A stretch of DNA of 64,000 nt from an uncultured Eubacteriales bacterium. Lineage in GTDB: Bacteria; Bacillota; Clostridia; Christensenellales; Aristaeellaceae. The translations under genes and the position numbers were made by a program. Location of the stretch: the NCBI GenBank assembly GCA_902764875.1, contig CACWXP010000011.1:32485-96484 (forward strand). Direction: 5' to 3'. Positions 1-7,362 of this stretch are shown in pieces. Numbering within the stretch: position 1 is the stretch's first letter; each line of letters opens with the position of its first letter. The notes below the pieces were generated by a model. That model was not told the origin of the DNA and did no database searches. It was given only the letters and a program-made list of their open reading frames with translations.

Positions 1-1153
1 TGATTGTGACCGGATTGAAAGCCAGGAGCAGCAGGACGGCCTTTGTATACAGATCCTTACGGTTTTCCTTCTGTTTTGCCCAGGAAAGGAGGATGCCGCA
101 GGCAGCCACATCGCACAGGCAGGGGATCAGACGGAAAATGACGCGGGTCCAGGATGTGTCGGCCCCGGTGATATTGGAAAGCCAGGAATTGACGCCAATC
201 ACATAGGTGTAGAGCGGCGGATAGTCGCAGAAGCTCGTTGCCTGGTAGAAGCCGGCGGGGCCGTTCTGCGCCATGGTGGCGCCCCAGCTGAGGAAGCAGT
301 TAACGTCGACACTGTATCCTTCGACAAGGAAGGAGATGACCAACCGGATCAGCAGGGCCAGGAGCAGAACCGGTCCGGTTTTAATCCTGTCGCCGTCGGA
401 CCGGGCCAGATCGGTTTTTCCGTCGCGGAAAGTGTAGATGAGGGCGAACGCGATCAGCGCGCTGAGCACGCCAACGGCCGTGAGGGCGGGCCAGGCGGGA
501 TCGGCCGCGCGTTCTTCCTCTTCATAATACTCGTCGGTCCATTCATCCTCTTCATAAACCGGTTCCGGTTCATACCAGAGGTCGGCCAGAACGCCGTCGG
601 GCAGCTCTTCTACTTCTTCCAGGGAAAGATTGCAGAAGGCAGCGGCGCCTTTGCTTTCACCGCTGTACCCGCCGACACGGGCAAAAACCGTGACTTCATG
701 CTGATCGGGACCGGTTTCCCCGTAGTATTCTATTTTCTGCCATTGACCATCGGTATCGTATTTCTTTTCGCTGAAGGCGTAGAGACCCTCGACGCTGAGG
801 TTTGCGCCGTGGCCTTCGCGGACGCCGTCGGCGCGGACGTAGGCGCTGAAGCAATAAAGCGATTCGGGCCTGACGGAAACTGTCTGGGCCAGGCGGGCGT
901 CGTTCTTCGCCGTGTTCTGAATGAGGATGGCGGAGGTTTCTCCGTCCTTTCCTTCGGTCATGCTGAAAACGGAGTATCCGGGATCGAGCCGGTAGGCATC
1001 CACAAACCAGCTTTCGGGAAGGCCGTCGTTGTTCAGAATATTAAAATCGCCGTTAACCAGGAGATTGTCCCCTTCCGCGCCTGCCGGCGCGGCGAGGAGG
1101 AACATCTCGATGACAATCAGAATGAAAAGCAGCGGCAGCGCCTTTCTCTTCAT
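1..1153 (-). CDS. Membrane glycosyltransferase (GT-C type) with N-terminal carbohydrate-binding-like region, 3' end cut by window
   Basis: I translated this open frame by hand; it starts at ATG 1153 and has no stop before the left edge, so about 384 N-terminal residues are visible. It opens with a signal-like helix, then a region of roughly 170 residues beginning NLLVNGDFN that reads like a CBM4/9-type jelly roll, then an acidic linker (YEEDEWTDEYYEEEE), a transmembrane helix, and a membrane part carrying DVNCFLSWG and YPPLYTYVIG. Those last motifs are typical of polytopic GT39/DUF2029-type glycosyltransferases, which use lipid-linked sugars at the outer face. It lies 21 bp after the YraN-family gene and is probably the last visible gene of the rbgA operon. 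Acceptor and sugar are unknown. Confidence 0.75.
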   Translation of the reverse strand, partial: MKRKALPLLFILIVIEMFLLAAPAGAEGDNLLVNGDFNILNNDGLPESWFVDAYRLDPGYSVFSMTEGKDGETSAILIQNTAKNDARLAQTVSVRPESLYCFSAYVRADGVREGHGANLSVEGLYAFSEKKYDTDGQWQKIEYYGETGPDQHEVTVFARVGGYSGESKGAAAFCNLSLEEVEELPDGVLADLWYEPEPVYEEDEWTDEYYEEEERAADPAWPALTAVGVLSALIAFALIYTFRDGKTDLARSDGDRIKTGPVLLLALLIRLVISFLVEGYSVDVNCFLSWGATMAQNGPAGFYQATSFCDYPPLYTYVIGVNSWLSNITGADTSWTRVIFRLIPCLCDVAACGILLSWAKQKENRKDLYTKAVLLLLAFNPVTI

Positions 1154-1174
1154 CTCTTCCTGTCCGTCCTTTCG

Positions 1175-1540
1175 TCAGTGCTGAAAATTCCCGTAGGGCT
1201 GGAACGCGTTGGGGATGTGGAGGATTTCGGATCCGTGTACCTCCACCAGGTCGAAACGGATCAGCGCGTTCATACAATGGTTCTGCATCATCCAGACGGT
1301 GGCCGCCCGGGCGATTCGCCGCTGCTTTGCGGTTTTCACGGCGGAAAGCCCCCAGCCGGCCTCGCCGGTGAGGCGGGTTTTCACTTCGACAAAAACAACC
1401 GTGTCGCCGTCCTTCATGATGAGATCGATTTCGCCGGGCTTTGCCCTGTACCTGTGCGCCAGGAGAACCATGCCTTTTTCACACAGATATGCGGCGGCGG
1501 TGTCTTCGCCGAAGAGGCCGGTTTCATAGGTCTGTTTCAT
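1175..1540 (-). CDS. UPF0102 family protein (YraN-like)
   Basis: This 121-residue protein has the UPF0102 pattern: GEDTAAAYL near the N terminus, then a nuclease-like core with GEIDLI and VFVEVKTR. The D-x(n)-E-x-K arrangement resembles Holliday-junction resolvase-type folds, but the biochemical role of the family is not settled. I chose ATG 1540 because the conserved family begins there and it overlaps the rnhB stop by 4 bp (ATGA). The longer upstream frame is only a shadow of rnhB. The order rbgA-rnhB-yraN is common in Firmicutes. Confidence 0.9.
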   Translation of the reverse strand: MKQTYETGLFGEDTAAAYLCEKGMVLLAHRYRAKPGEIDLIMKDGDTVVFVEVKTRLTGEAGWGLSAVKTAKQRRIARAATVWMMQNHCMNALIRFDLVEVHGSEILHIPNAFQPYGNFQH

Positions 1541-2148
1541 ACGAAATTCCCGATGAAGGATCGCCGGTGGATCGGGCACGGGCCGTATTTCTTCAGGGCT
1601 TCGATATGCTCCCTTGTGCCGTATCCCTTGTTGCGGGCAAAGCCGTATTCGGGCCAAAGGCGATCGGCCTCGGCCATCTGGCGGTCTCTCGTAACCTTTG
1701 CGACGATGCTGGCGGCGGCAATACTGTAGGAGTTCGCATCGCCCTTGATGATCGGAACTTCCGTTCCGTTCAGACCGAGGTTTGTCACCGCATCGATGAG
1801 GAAACAATCCGCCGGCACCTTTGAAGCCGCAAGGCGCATGGCGCTTTTTGTAGCCTGAAGAATGTTGATCCGGTCGATTTCCTCAGGGCTCATTTCACCG
1901 ATGCCGACATGGAGAGCGGCCTGCATGATTTCATCGAAAACCTTTTCCCGGCGAGATTCGCTGAGCTTTTTGCTGTCGTCGATCCAGAGGATCAGGGGCT
2001 GTTCCGGCATGACGACACAGGCCGTGACCACATTGCCGGCCAGGGGGCCCCTTCCCACCTCGTCCATACCGGCGAGGACGATGCCGGGGGTTCTGTATTG
2101 CGCGTCGAAAGCTATCAGAGCTTTCGCATGCTCCAACCGGTTGATCAT
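1537..2148 (-). CDS. rnhB: Ribonuclease HII
   Basis: The 203-residue protein removes ribonucleotides and RNA from RNA-DNA hybrids, acting in the cytoplasm. GMDEVGRGPLAG near residue 27 gives the Asp-Glu metal pair, DDSKKLS follows, and FLIDAV supplies another catalytic Asp. Length is close to the family norm. The start has a GAGGTGAATCC ribosome site, and its ATG overlaps the rbgA stop by 4 bp, so translation is probably coupled. Confidence 0.96.
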   Translation of the reverse strand: MINRLEHAKALIAFDAQYRTPGIVLAGMDEVGRGPLAGNVVTACVVMPEQPLILWIDDSKKLSESRREKVFDEIMQAALHVGIGEMSPEEIDRINILQATKSAMRLAASKVPADCFLIDAVTNLGLNGTEVPIIKGDANSYSIAAASIVAKVTRDRQMAEADRLWPEYGFARNKGYGTREHIEALKKYGPCPIHRRSFIGNFV

Positions 2149-3107
2149 GGATTCACCTCTTCCGTGCTTTTGCTGCCCCGGCCGGGGGCAGCGGCTTCTC
2201 CTTCATCATTCTGTCCGGTTCCGGCAGGTTTCTCATTCACGTCTTTTCCCTGCTCCGGCGCCTTTTCAAGGGTGATCCTGCCGAGCTTTCCGCCGCGGAA
2301 CTCGTCGAGAATGACGCGGGAAGCGCGGTCGTAATCGCATTCCCCGCCCTTCAGCAGCCACCCGCGACCCCGGCAGACCGCATCAATAAGTTCCTGCCCC
2401 CGGAGGGACGGATCGTTCACATGGAACCGATCCATGACCCTGTCCGGGCAGGTTTCCATCATTTCTTCCAAAAGGGAAAGGGAGAGCAGGTACAGGTCGG
2501 TCACATCGTCCTTGACGGAACCGATGTAGCACAGGCGTTTCGCCGCCTGCTGATCATCCAGGCGGGGCCAGAGCATGCCGGGCGTGTCGAGCAGCTCGAG
2601 ATACGGGGAGATGCGGATCCACTGATTACTCTTTGTAACGCCGGGGCGATCCCCCGTCCGGGCGATTCCTTTTCCCCGAAGCGCGTTGATCAGCGTGCTT
2701 TTTCCTACATTCGGAACGCCGAGAACCATGACCTTCACCGTTTTCCGGACGCCCCGGGCCAGCGCTCTGTCCACTGCATCTTTGGTGGATTTCTGGATGA
2801 GCTGGATGATTTCTTTGGTTTTTAACATTGTGGAATTGATCGCAAAGGCATCTGTACCGGATGCACGGATGACCTTCAGCCATTTGGCCGTTTCGGCCGG
2901 ATCGGCCAGATCGGCCTTATTCAGCAGGACGATGTGCTTTTTGCCTCCGGCGAGCCGGTTGATTTCCGGATTGCGGCTTGAATGCGGAAGGCGGGCATCG
3001 CAAAGTTCGAGGATGAGATCGACCTTTCGGATCTGGTCGGAAAGAAGTCGCTTTGTTTTAGCCATATGCCCCGGGTACCAGTTTATGGGCATTGCGGAAT
3101 TCTCCAT
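2145..3107 (-). CDS. rbgA: Ribosome biogenesis GTPase RbgA (YlqF)
   Basis: This circularly permuted GTPase acts in late assembly of the 50S subunit. The N terminus INWYPGHMAKTKR is the family signature. The G4 motif NKADLAD precedes G1 (GVPNVGKST) and G3 (DTPG), which is the permuted order. The start ATG has GGAGGTCAGGT in front of it. The C-terminal tail (GGECDYDRASRVILDEFRGG then a charged Pro/Gly-rich end) is typical but slightly extended. It is the first gene of the rnhB-yraN operon. Confidence 0.96.
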   Translation of the reverse strand: MENSAMPINWYPGHMAKTKRLLSDQIRKVDLILELCDARLPHSSRNPEINRLAGGKKHIVLLNKADLADPAETAKWLKVIRASGTDAFAINSTMLKTKEIIQLIQKSTKDAVDRALARGVRKTVKVMVLGVPNVGKSTLINALRGKGIARTGDRPGVTKSNQWIRISPYLELLDTPGMLWPRLDDQQAAKRLCYIGSVKDDVTDLYLLSLSLLEEMMETCPDRVMDRFHVNDPSLRGQELIDAVCRGRGWLLKGGECDYDRASRVILDEFRGGKLGRITLEKAPEQGKDVNEKPAGTGQNDEGEAAAPGRGSKSTEEVNP

Positions 3108-3145
3108 ACCTGACCTCCAATCCGAACCTCGTGAATTTCTTCTTC

Positions 3146-3174
3146 ATTATATAACAAGCCATATTGCACATCAA
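3146..3174 (-). promoter_or_regulatory. Promoter of rbgA operon
   Basis: On the minus strand TTGATG (3169-3174) and TATAAT (3146-3151) are separated by 17 bp, a good vegetative promoter 38 bp ahead of the rbgA start. Confidence 0.7.
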
Positions 3175-3239
3175 GGCGAACAAAAATAAAAAATCCCGGT
3201 TTCTTTGACAGGCCCCAGGATCAGGCAGACCGAAGTTTG

Positions 3240-3280
3240 GAAAACACAAAAACAGAACGCGGTCTTTACAAACCGCGTTC
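3240..3280 (-). terminator. Intrinsic terminator after the DUF2461 gene
   Basis: Just past the stop codon the minus-strand transcript can form a perfect 9-bp stem GAACGCGGT / ACCGCGTTC with an 8-base loop, followed by a TGTTTTTGTGTTTT tract. Confidence 0.85.
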
Positions 3281-3286
3281 CGAAAC

Positions 3287-3967
3287 TTAACCGAGTTCAT
3301 CCACGTAACCGCGGAGCAGCCGATAAAGCGGTGCCAGCGCTTTGAAATCCCTGCGGACTTCCTTGAGGATTTTGTCGGAATAGATCATTTTGTAATCGGG
3401 ATTTTCCTTAAAGATATAGAAATCCTTTGCCAGATACCAGCGCTTCAGGCGTTCCGGGATTTCCGGCGGTACAGGCATCTTTTTATGAGCGGTTCCGCCG
3501 AGAATCATCTTCCTGCGGGGCAGATCCAGATCATCCAGCAGGGCAAGGGTTCCTTCGGGATTGGCCCGCATCCTTTTGCGGAAAAGATCAAGCGCCTCGC
3601 GGTTTTCATCCCAGAATCCCATCCCCCAGCCAAGGCGGTCCGGGCCTGCTTCAAAATAATAGAACAGGGATTTTTCCCGCGGCTCCGCCGCATGGCGGAA
3701 AAGGTACCAGAGATGATCCCGGTAGGGGCTTTTATCCCGGGTGAAGCGGGTATCGCGGTGGATTCTGGAGAGGCACTTGTGGGGACGGACTTCCATCTGC
3801 GGATCAATTTTCAGCATGTCCGGAGCGAGATCCTCGATCATCGCATAGAACACCTGCTGCACTTCCTCCACATAGCGGTCATGCTCCTGATGGAAGTATT
3901 CCGTGTTGTTATGAAATTTCAGATCCAGAAAGAAACGGATTGTTTCGTCCGTAAAACCGGTGAACAT
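3287..3967 (-). CDS. DUF2461 family protein
   Basis: The 226-residue protein matches the DUF2461 family by FTGF at the start, the KIDPQMEVRPHKCLSRIHRDTRF segment (discontinuous family motif), the SPYRDHLWYLF block and a C-terminal LKEVRRDFKALAPLY. Its biochemical function is unknown. I chose ATG 3967, preceded by AAAGGAAATCTT, over the longer frame because family members begin MFTGF. It sits 20 bp past the GH3 stop, so it is probably read from the GH3 promoter, and a strong terminator follows. Confidence 0.88.
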   Translation of the reverse strand: MFTGFTDETIRFFLDLKFHNNTEYFHQEHDRYVEEVQQVFYAMIEDLAPDMLKIDPQMEVRPHKCLSRIHRDTRFTRDKSPYRDHLWYLFRHAAEPREKSLFYYFEAGPDRLGWGMGFWDENREALDLFRKRMRANPEGTLALLDDLDLPRRKMILGGTAHKKMPVPPEIPERLKRWYLAKDFYIFKENPDYKMIYSDKILKEVRRDFKALAPLYRLLRGYVDELG

Positions 3968-3987
3968 AAGATTTCCTTTCAAACGGA

Positions 3988-6057
3988 TTATTCGATGACG
4001 ACGGGCCTGACGCCGCACATTTGAACACTCTTTTCGTCCGGCTGGCTGACGCCGACAAAGAAAGTCAGCTTTCCGGCGGGGATTCTTTCGCCGTCTTTAT
4101 TCACGACGGTATCGGTCCATTTGTCCAGGGGAATCGCAACGGTTTCGGAGGCCCCCGCCTTCACAAAGACGCGGCGGAAGCCGCAGAGCCGCGGATGCGC
4201 CGGCGCATCGGGACTGTCGGCAGCGACATAAACCTGCAGGACCGTTTCGCCGTCCGTTTTCCCGGTGTTTTCGACCGTTGCCGTGATGGTGTTTCCATCT
4301 TTCTTCGCGGAAACGACCTTCCAGGTGGTATAGCTGAGACCGAAACCGAAGGGATACAGAACATCGCCGGTGAAATAGCGGTAGGTTCTGTTCTTCATAC
4401 TGTAATCCTCAAAGGCGGGCAGATCCTTCACATCCTTGTAGAAGGTCAGGGGCAGATGACCGCCGGGGTTCTTTTCGCCGAAAAGAATTTCCGCCAGAGC
4501 CGTTCCGCCGGCCTGGCCCGGATACCAGGCGAAGAGCTTCGCGTTGCCTTCCGGAACGTTCAGGGAACTGCCGGCCGCGATGACCGTGACGAGCTTCTTC
4601 GCACTCTTTTCAAGGGTTTTCAGGAGTTTACGCTGGCTTTCAGGGATCAGCAGATCGTTCTTGTCGCCGCTGAAGTATTCGTTGCCGGTGTCGCCCTCTT
4701 CCCCTTCCAGACCGGCATCGAGGCCGACGCAGGCAATCGTCACATCCGCCGTTTCCGCATACATGGCCGCCTCGGCCAGGCGGTCGTCCGCCTGGGCCAG
4801 GTTGGAAGTTCTGTCCTTGAACAGATGGCTTCCGAGGCTGTACAACACGCGGATGCCGCGGGCCTTGCAGTAAGCCCGGATACCTTCCAGGAAGGTGACA
4901 TAGCGGGAACTTGTGCCGTTGTAGTTACCCTCCAGCGCCGGGATGCTGTCCGCATTCGGGCCGATGACGGCGATCGTTTTGATTTTTGCGGGATCCAGGG
5001 GCAGGGTTCCGTCGTTTTCCAGAAGAACCATGCTCTTTTCTGCCGCCTTCAGAGCCAGCGCATCGTTTTCATCGGTATCGGCGTCGGTGACGGGGATACG
5101 GTTGTATTCGCAGTTTTCATCGAAGAGGCCCAGGAGATACCGGGTTGTGAAAAGACGTTCACAGGCCGTCGTGATCTGTTCTTCCGTCACCAATCCCTGT
5201 TTCAGGGCCTGGAGCATATGGAGATAGGTGTTGCCGCAGTTCAGGTCGCAGCCGTTTTTCAGTGCCAGGGCGGCGCTTTCTTCAGCCGTGTCGGTCACTT
5301 TATGATTCTCATGGAAATCGCGGACGGCCCAGCAGTCGCTGACCACATGACCGCGGAACCCCCATTTTTCGCGCAAGGTTTTCTTCAGCAGCGTTTCGCT
5401 TCCGCAGGCGGGCTCGCCGTTGACGCGGTTGTAGGCGCCCATGACGGACTCCACTTCCGCTTCCTTCACTGTTTCTTCAAAGGCGGTGAGGTAGGTTTCA
5501 ACCATGTCTTTTGGATTTGCCACGGCGTTGAACTCATGCCGCAGGGCCTCGGGACCGCTGTGGACGGCAAAATGCTTGCTGCAGGCGGCGACCTTCAGGT
5601 ATTTTCCGTCTCCCTGGAGGCCTTTGATGAAGCGGATGCCCAGACGGGTGGTCAGATAGGGATCCTCGCCGTAGGTTTCGTGACCACGGCCCCACCGAGG
5701 ATCGCGGAAAATGTTGATATTCGGGCTCCAAACCGTCAGTCCCTTATAGATATCCCTGTCGCCGTGGGCGCTTTGGCCGTTATATTTCGCACGGGCCTCC
5801 CGGGAAATTGCGGAGGCGATTTCTTCCTGGAAATCCTCGTCGAAGATGGCGGCCAGGCCGATGGCCTGGGGAAAAACGGTGGCCGTTCCGGCGCGGGCAA
5901 CCCCGTGGAGCACTTCATTCCACCAGTTGTAGGCGGGAATACCGAGCCGCGGGATGGCAGGCGCGTCGTATTTCAGCTGGGAAGCTTTTTCCTCAATCGT
6001 CATTTTTGCGACCAGTTCTCTGGCCTTTGCGGCAGCTTCTTCTCTGTTTCTCATCAT
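3988..6057 (-). CDS. Glycoside hydrolase family 3 (beta-xylosidase/beta-glucosidase type)
   Basis: This exo-acting glycosidase has 689 residues. The N-terminal TIM barrel contains FRDPRWGRGHETYGEDP and the nucleophile segment VVSDCWAV, whose Asp is the catalytic residue by family comparison. The second alpha/beta domain follows (VGLDAGLEGEEGD), and a C-terminal FnIII-like domain ends the protein. ESVMGAYNRVNGEPACGS is typical of the GH3 branch that includes xylosidases, but substrate cannot be fixed from sequence. There is no signal peptide, so it is cytoplasmic and fits uptake of oligosaccharides. I prefer ATG 6057, which has AGGAGACCGGAA before it, over the upstream ATG at 6081. Confidence 0.92.
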   Translation of the reverse strand: MMRNREEAAAKARELVAKMTIEEKASQLKYDAPAIPRLGIPAYNWWNEVLHGVARAGTATVFPQAIGLAAIFDEDFQEEIASAISREARAKYNGQSAHGDRDIYKGLTVWSPNINIFRDPRWGRGHETYGEDPYLTTRLGIRFIKGLQGDGKYLKVAACSKHFAVHSGPEALRHEFNAVANPKDMVETYLTAFEETVKEAEVESVMGAYNRVNGEPACGSETLLKKTLREKWGFRGHVVSDCWAVRDFHENHKVTDTAEESAALALKNGCDLNCGNTYLHMLQALKQGLVTEEQITTACERLFTTRYLLGLFDENCEYNRIPVTDADTDENDALALKAAEKSMVLLENDGTLPLDPAKIKTIAVIGPNADSIPALEGNYNGTSSRYVTFLEGIRAYCKARGIRVLYSLGSHLFKDRTSNLAQADDRLAEAAMYAETADVTIACVGLDAGLEGEEGDTGNEYFSGDKNDLLIPESQRKLLKTLEKSAKKLVTVIAAGSSLNVPEGNAKLFAWYPGQAGGTALAEILFGEKNPGGHLPLTFYKDVKDLPAFEDYSMKNRTYRYFTGDVLYPFGFGLSYTTWKVVSAKKDGNTITATVENTGKTDGETVLQVYVAADSPDAPAHPRLCGFRRVFVKAGASETVAIPLDKWTDTVVNKDGERIPAGKLTFFVGVSQPDEKSVQMCGVRPVVIE

Positions 6058-6117
6058 TTCCGGTCTCCTGTTCCTCATCATTTTATGCCTGGAAACACGT
6101 CATCTACGCTGTATATC

Positions 6118-6146
6118 ATCATAACACGAATAAGCCGTACGTACAA
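6118..6146 (-). promoter_or_regulatory. Promoter of GH3 gene
   Basis: Minus-strand TTGTAC (6141-6146) and TATGAT (6118-6123) have 17-bp spacing, about 60 bp ahead of the GH3 start. Confidence 0.6.
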
Positions 6147-6201
6147 CCTTAAAATGTTCGTGTTTTTCGGGATCTTTCGAGAAATCAAAAGCGGGACATA
6201 T

Positions 6202-6240
6202 AAAAGAACCGTTCTCTCTTTTCAGAGGAACGGCCCTTCA
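6202..6240 (-). terminator. Intrinsic terminator of rplS
   Basis: Downstream of the rplS stop the minus transcript forms CCGTTCCTCT-GAAA-AGAG(A)GAACGG with one bulged base, followed by TTCTTTT. Confidence 0.85.
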
Positions 6241-6251
6241 CAGGACACAGA

Positions 6252-6602
6252 TCACACGCGTTTGACTTCCTTAATTTTGGCCGCTTTGCCCTGAAGGCTG
6301 CGCAGATAGTACAGCTTGGCGCGGCGAACCTTACCGCGGCGGATGACGTCGACGTGATCCACGCGGGGGGAATTGATCGGGAACGTACGTTCGACGCCGA
6401 TCCCGTAGGACACCCGGCGAACAGTGAATGTTTCGCGGATGCCGCCGTTACGCTTGGCGATCACAGTACCTTCGAAGGCCTGCAGCCGTTCACGGTTACC
6501 TTCAACAACCTTGACCCAAACGCGGACAGTATCGCCGACATTGAACTGGGGAAGATCGCTGCGGATCTGCTTCGCCTCGATGGAACGAATAATCTCATTC
6601 AT
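6252..6602 (-). CDS. rplS: 50S ribosomal protein L19
   Basis: The 116-residue protein is a full-length L19, a component at the 30S-50S interface. Recognisable segments are [26 protein letters not shown] (discontinuous description: FNVGDTV, then [12 protein letters not shown]), [22 protein letters not shown]-like GIGVERTFP, and [14 protein letters not shown]. It starts at an ATG preceded by GGAAGGAGGC. It appears monocistronic, with its own promoter and terminator. Confidence 0.98.
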   Translation of the reverse strand: MNEIIRSIEAKQIRSDLPQFNVGDTVRVWVKVVEGNRERLQAFEGTVIAKRNGGIRETFTVRRVSYGIGVERTFPINSPRVDHVDVIRRGKVRRAKLYYLRSLQGKAAKIKEVKRV

Positions 6603-6702
6603 GATGTGTGCCTCCTTCCCTTATAGACGTTCTTGCTCCGGGGACGGAACCGAACGGAACCGTCACGCAGACCGGACAGAGGACCGTCCGCATAACTTTG
6701 AT
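6603..6702 (-). promoter_or_regulatory. 5' leader of rplS, possible L19 leader RNA
   Basis: About 100 bases of leader separate the promoter from the L19 start. They contain short inverted repeats such as GGACGGTCC...GGACAGAGG on the plus strand. Firmicute rplS genes often carry an autoregulatory L19 leader. I cannot confirm the structure by eye. Confidence 0.35.
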
Positions 6703-6731
6703 ATATTATCATATCGCGAGAGGAAATTCAA
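6703..6731 (-). promoter_or_regulatory. Promoter of rplS
   Basis: Minus-strand TTGAAT (6726-6731) and TAATAT (6703-6708) are spaced by 17 bp. Confidence 0.55.
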
Positions 6732-6750
6732 GATGTTTTTTGGCGACAGA

Positions 6751-7362
6751 TCAGAGACCGGTGGTTTCATAGGATGATGCGCCGTTGTTCGTCGGGCAGA
6801 CGTACAGGATGGCATATTTTTCGGGAGTGAAATAATAAAGGAAGACGCTGGTTCCGTCCTCTGCGGTCCATTCCAGCGCGCTGCGAATCAGATCCTGCTG
6901 ATAATAATTCTGGTAGATCCGATCCATCCATCCCTTGATGATCAGGGGATTGGCTTCCCGGCTGTCCCCGTAAACAGAACAGAGGGCACCGGTGAGATAC
7001 TGATAATTCAGGGAGGTGCAGTCCTGCGTGAACTCATAAGTAATCATCCTGAGTGCATCCTGCTTGAACATATACACCAGATCGGCAGAAAAGCGGCTGA
7101 CCTGAACCGGAGATTCGGAGATCAGCACCGCCCAGTCGGAAGAGACAGACTGCTTCATCGGAATATTTTCTATTGCGATGACCTGCTGCTGATTCATGGC
7201 CCAGGATACACCGTTTCGGAAGGAAAAAGGCTTTGCCTGCTGTTGTTCCGTTGTCACCAGATCGCGAATGCTGGAGCCGGAAACCGGTGTGCCTTCACCA
7301 AAGGCGCCGCAAACGCTAAATAACAACGCCAGGCCGCAAACCATTGCAATGATCCGTTTCAT
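6751..7362 (-). CDS. Secreted protein of unknown function
   Basis: The 203-residue protein begins with a classical signal peptide (MKRIIAMVCGLALLFSVCGAFG) with probable cleavage near AFG-EG. The mature part has no family I recognise: it is a mixed alpha/beta domain with FRNGVSWAMNQQQV, a Tyr-rich middle (NYQYL, YQNYYQQD) and a C-terminal FLYYFTPEKYAILYV. Its ATG overlaps the stop of the acyltransferase gene by 4 bp, so it is the last gene of the envelope operon and probably works outside the membrane with it. Confidence 0.75.
   Translation of the reverse strand: MKRIIAMVCGLALLFSVCGAFGEGTPVSGSSIRDLVTTEQQQAKPFSFRNGVSWAMNQQQVIAIENIPMKQSVSSDWAVLISESPVQVSRFSADLVYMFKQDALRMITYEFTQDCTSLNYQYLTGALCSVYGDSREANPLIIKGWMDRIYQNYYQQDLIRSALEWTAEDGTSVFLYYFTPEKYAILYVCPTNNGASSYETTGL

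Noticed and set aside
698-1729. 343-codon open frame on the plus strand
   Set aside because: It runs antisense to the partial glycosyltransferase, the YraN-family gene and rnhB, all of which have recognisable proteins.
4021-6294. 757-codon open frame on the plus strand
   Set aside because: It is antisense to the clear GH3 gene, has no ribosome site, and its protein shows no domain; high-GC third positions leave the opposite frame open.
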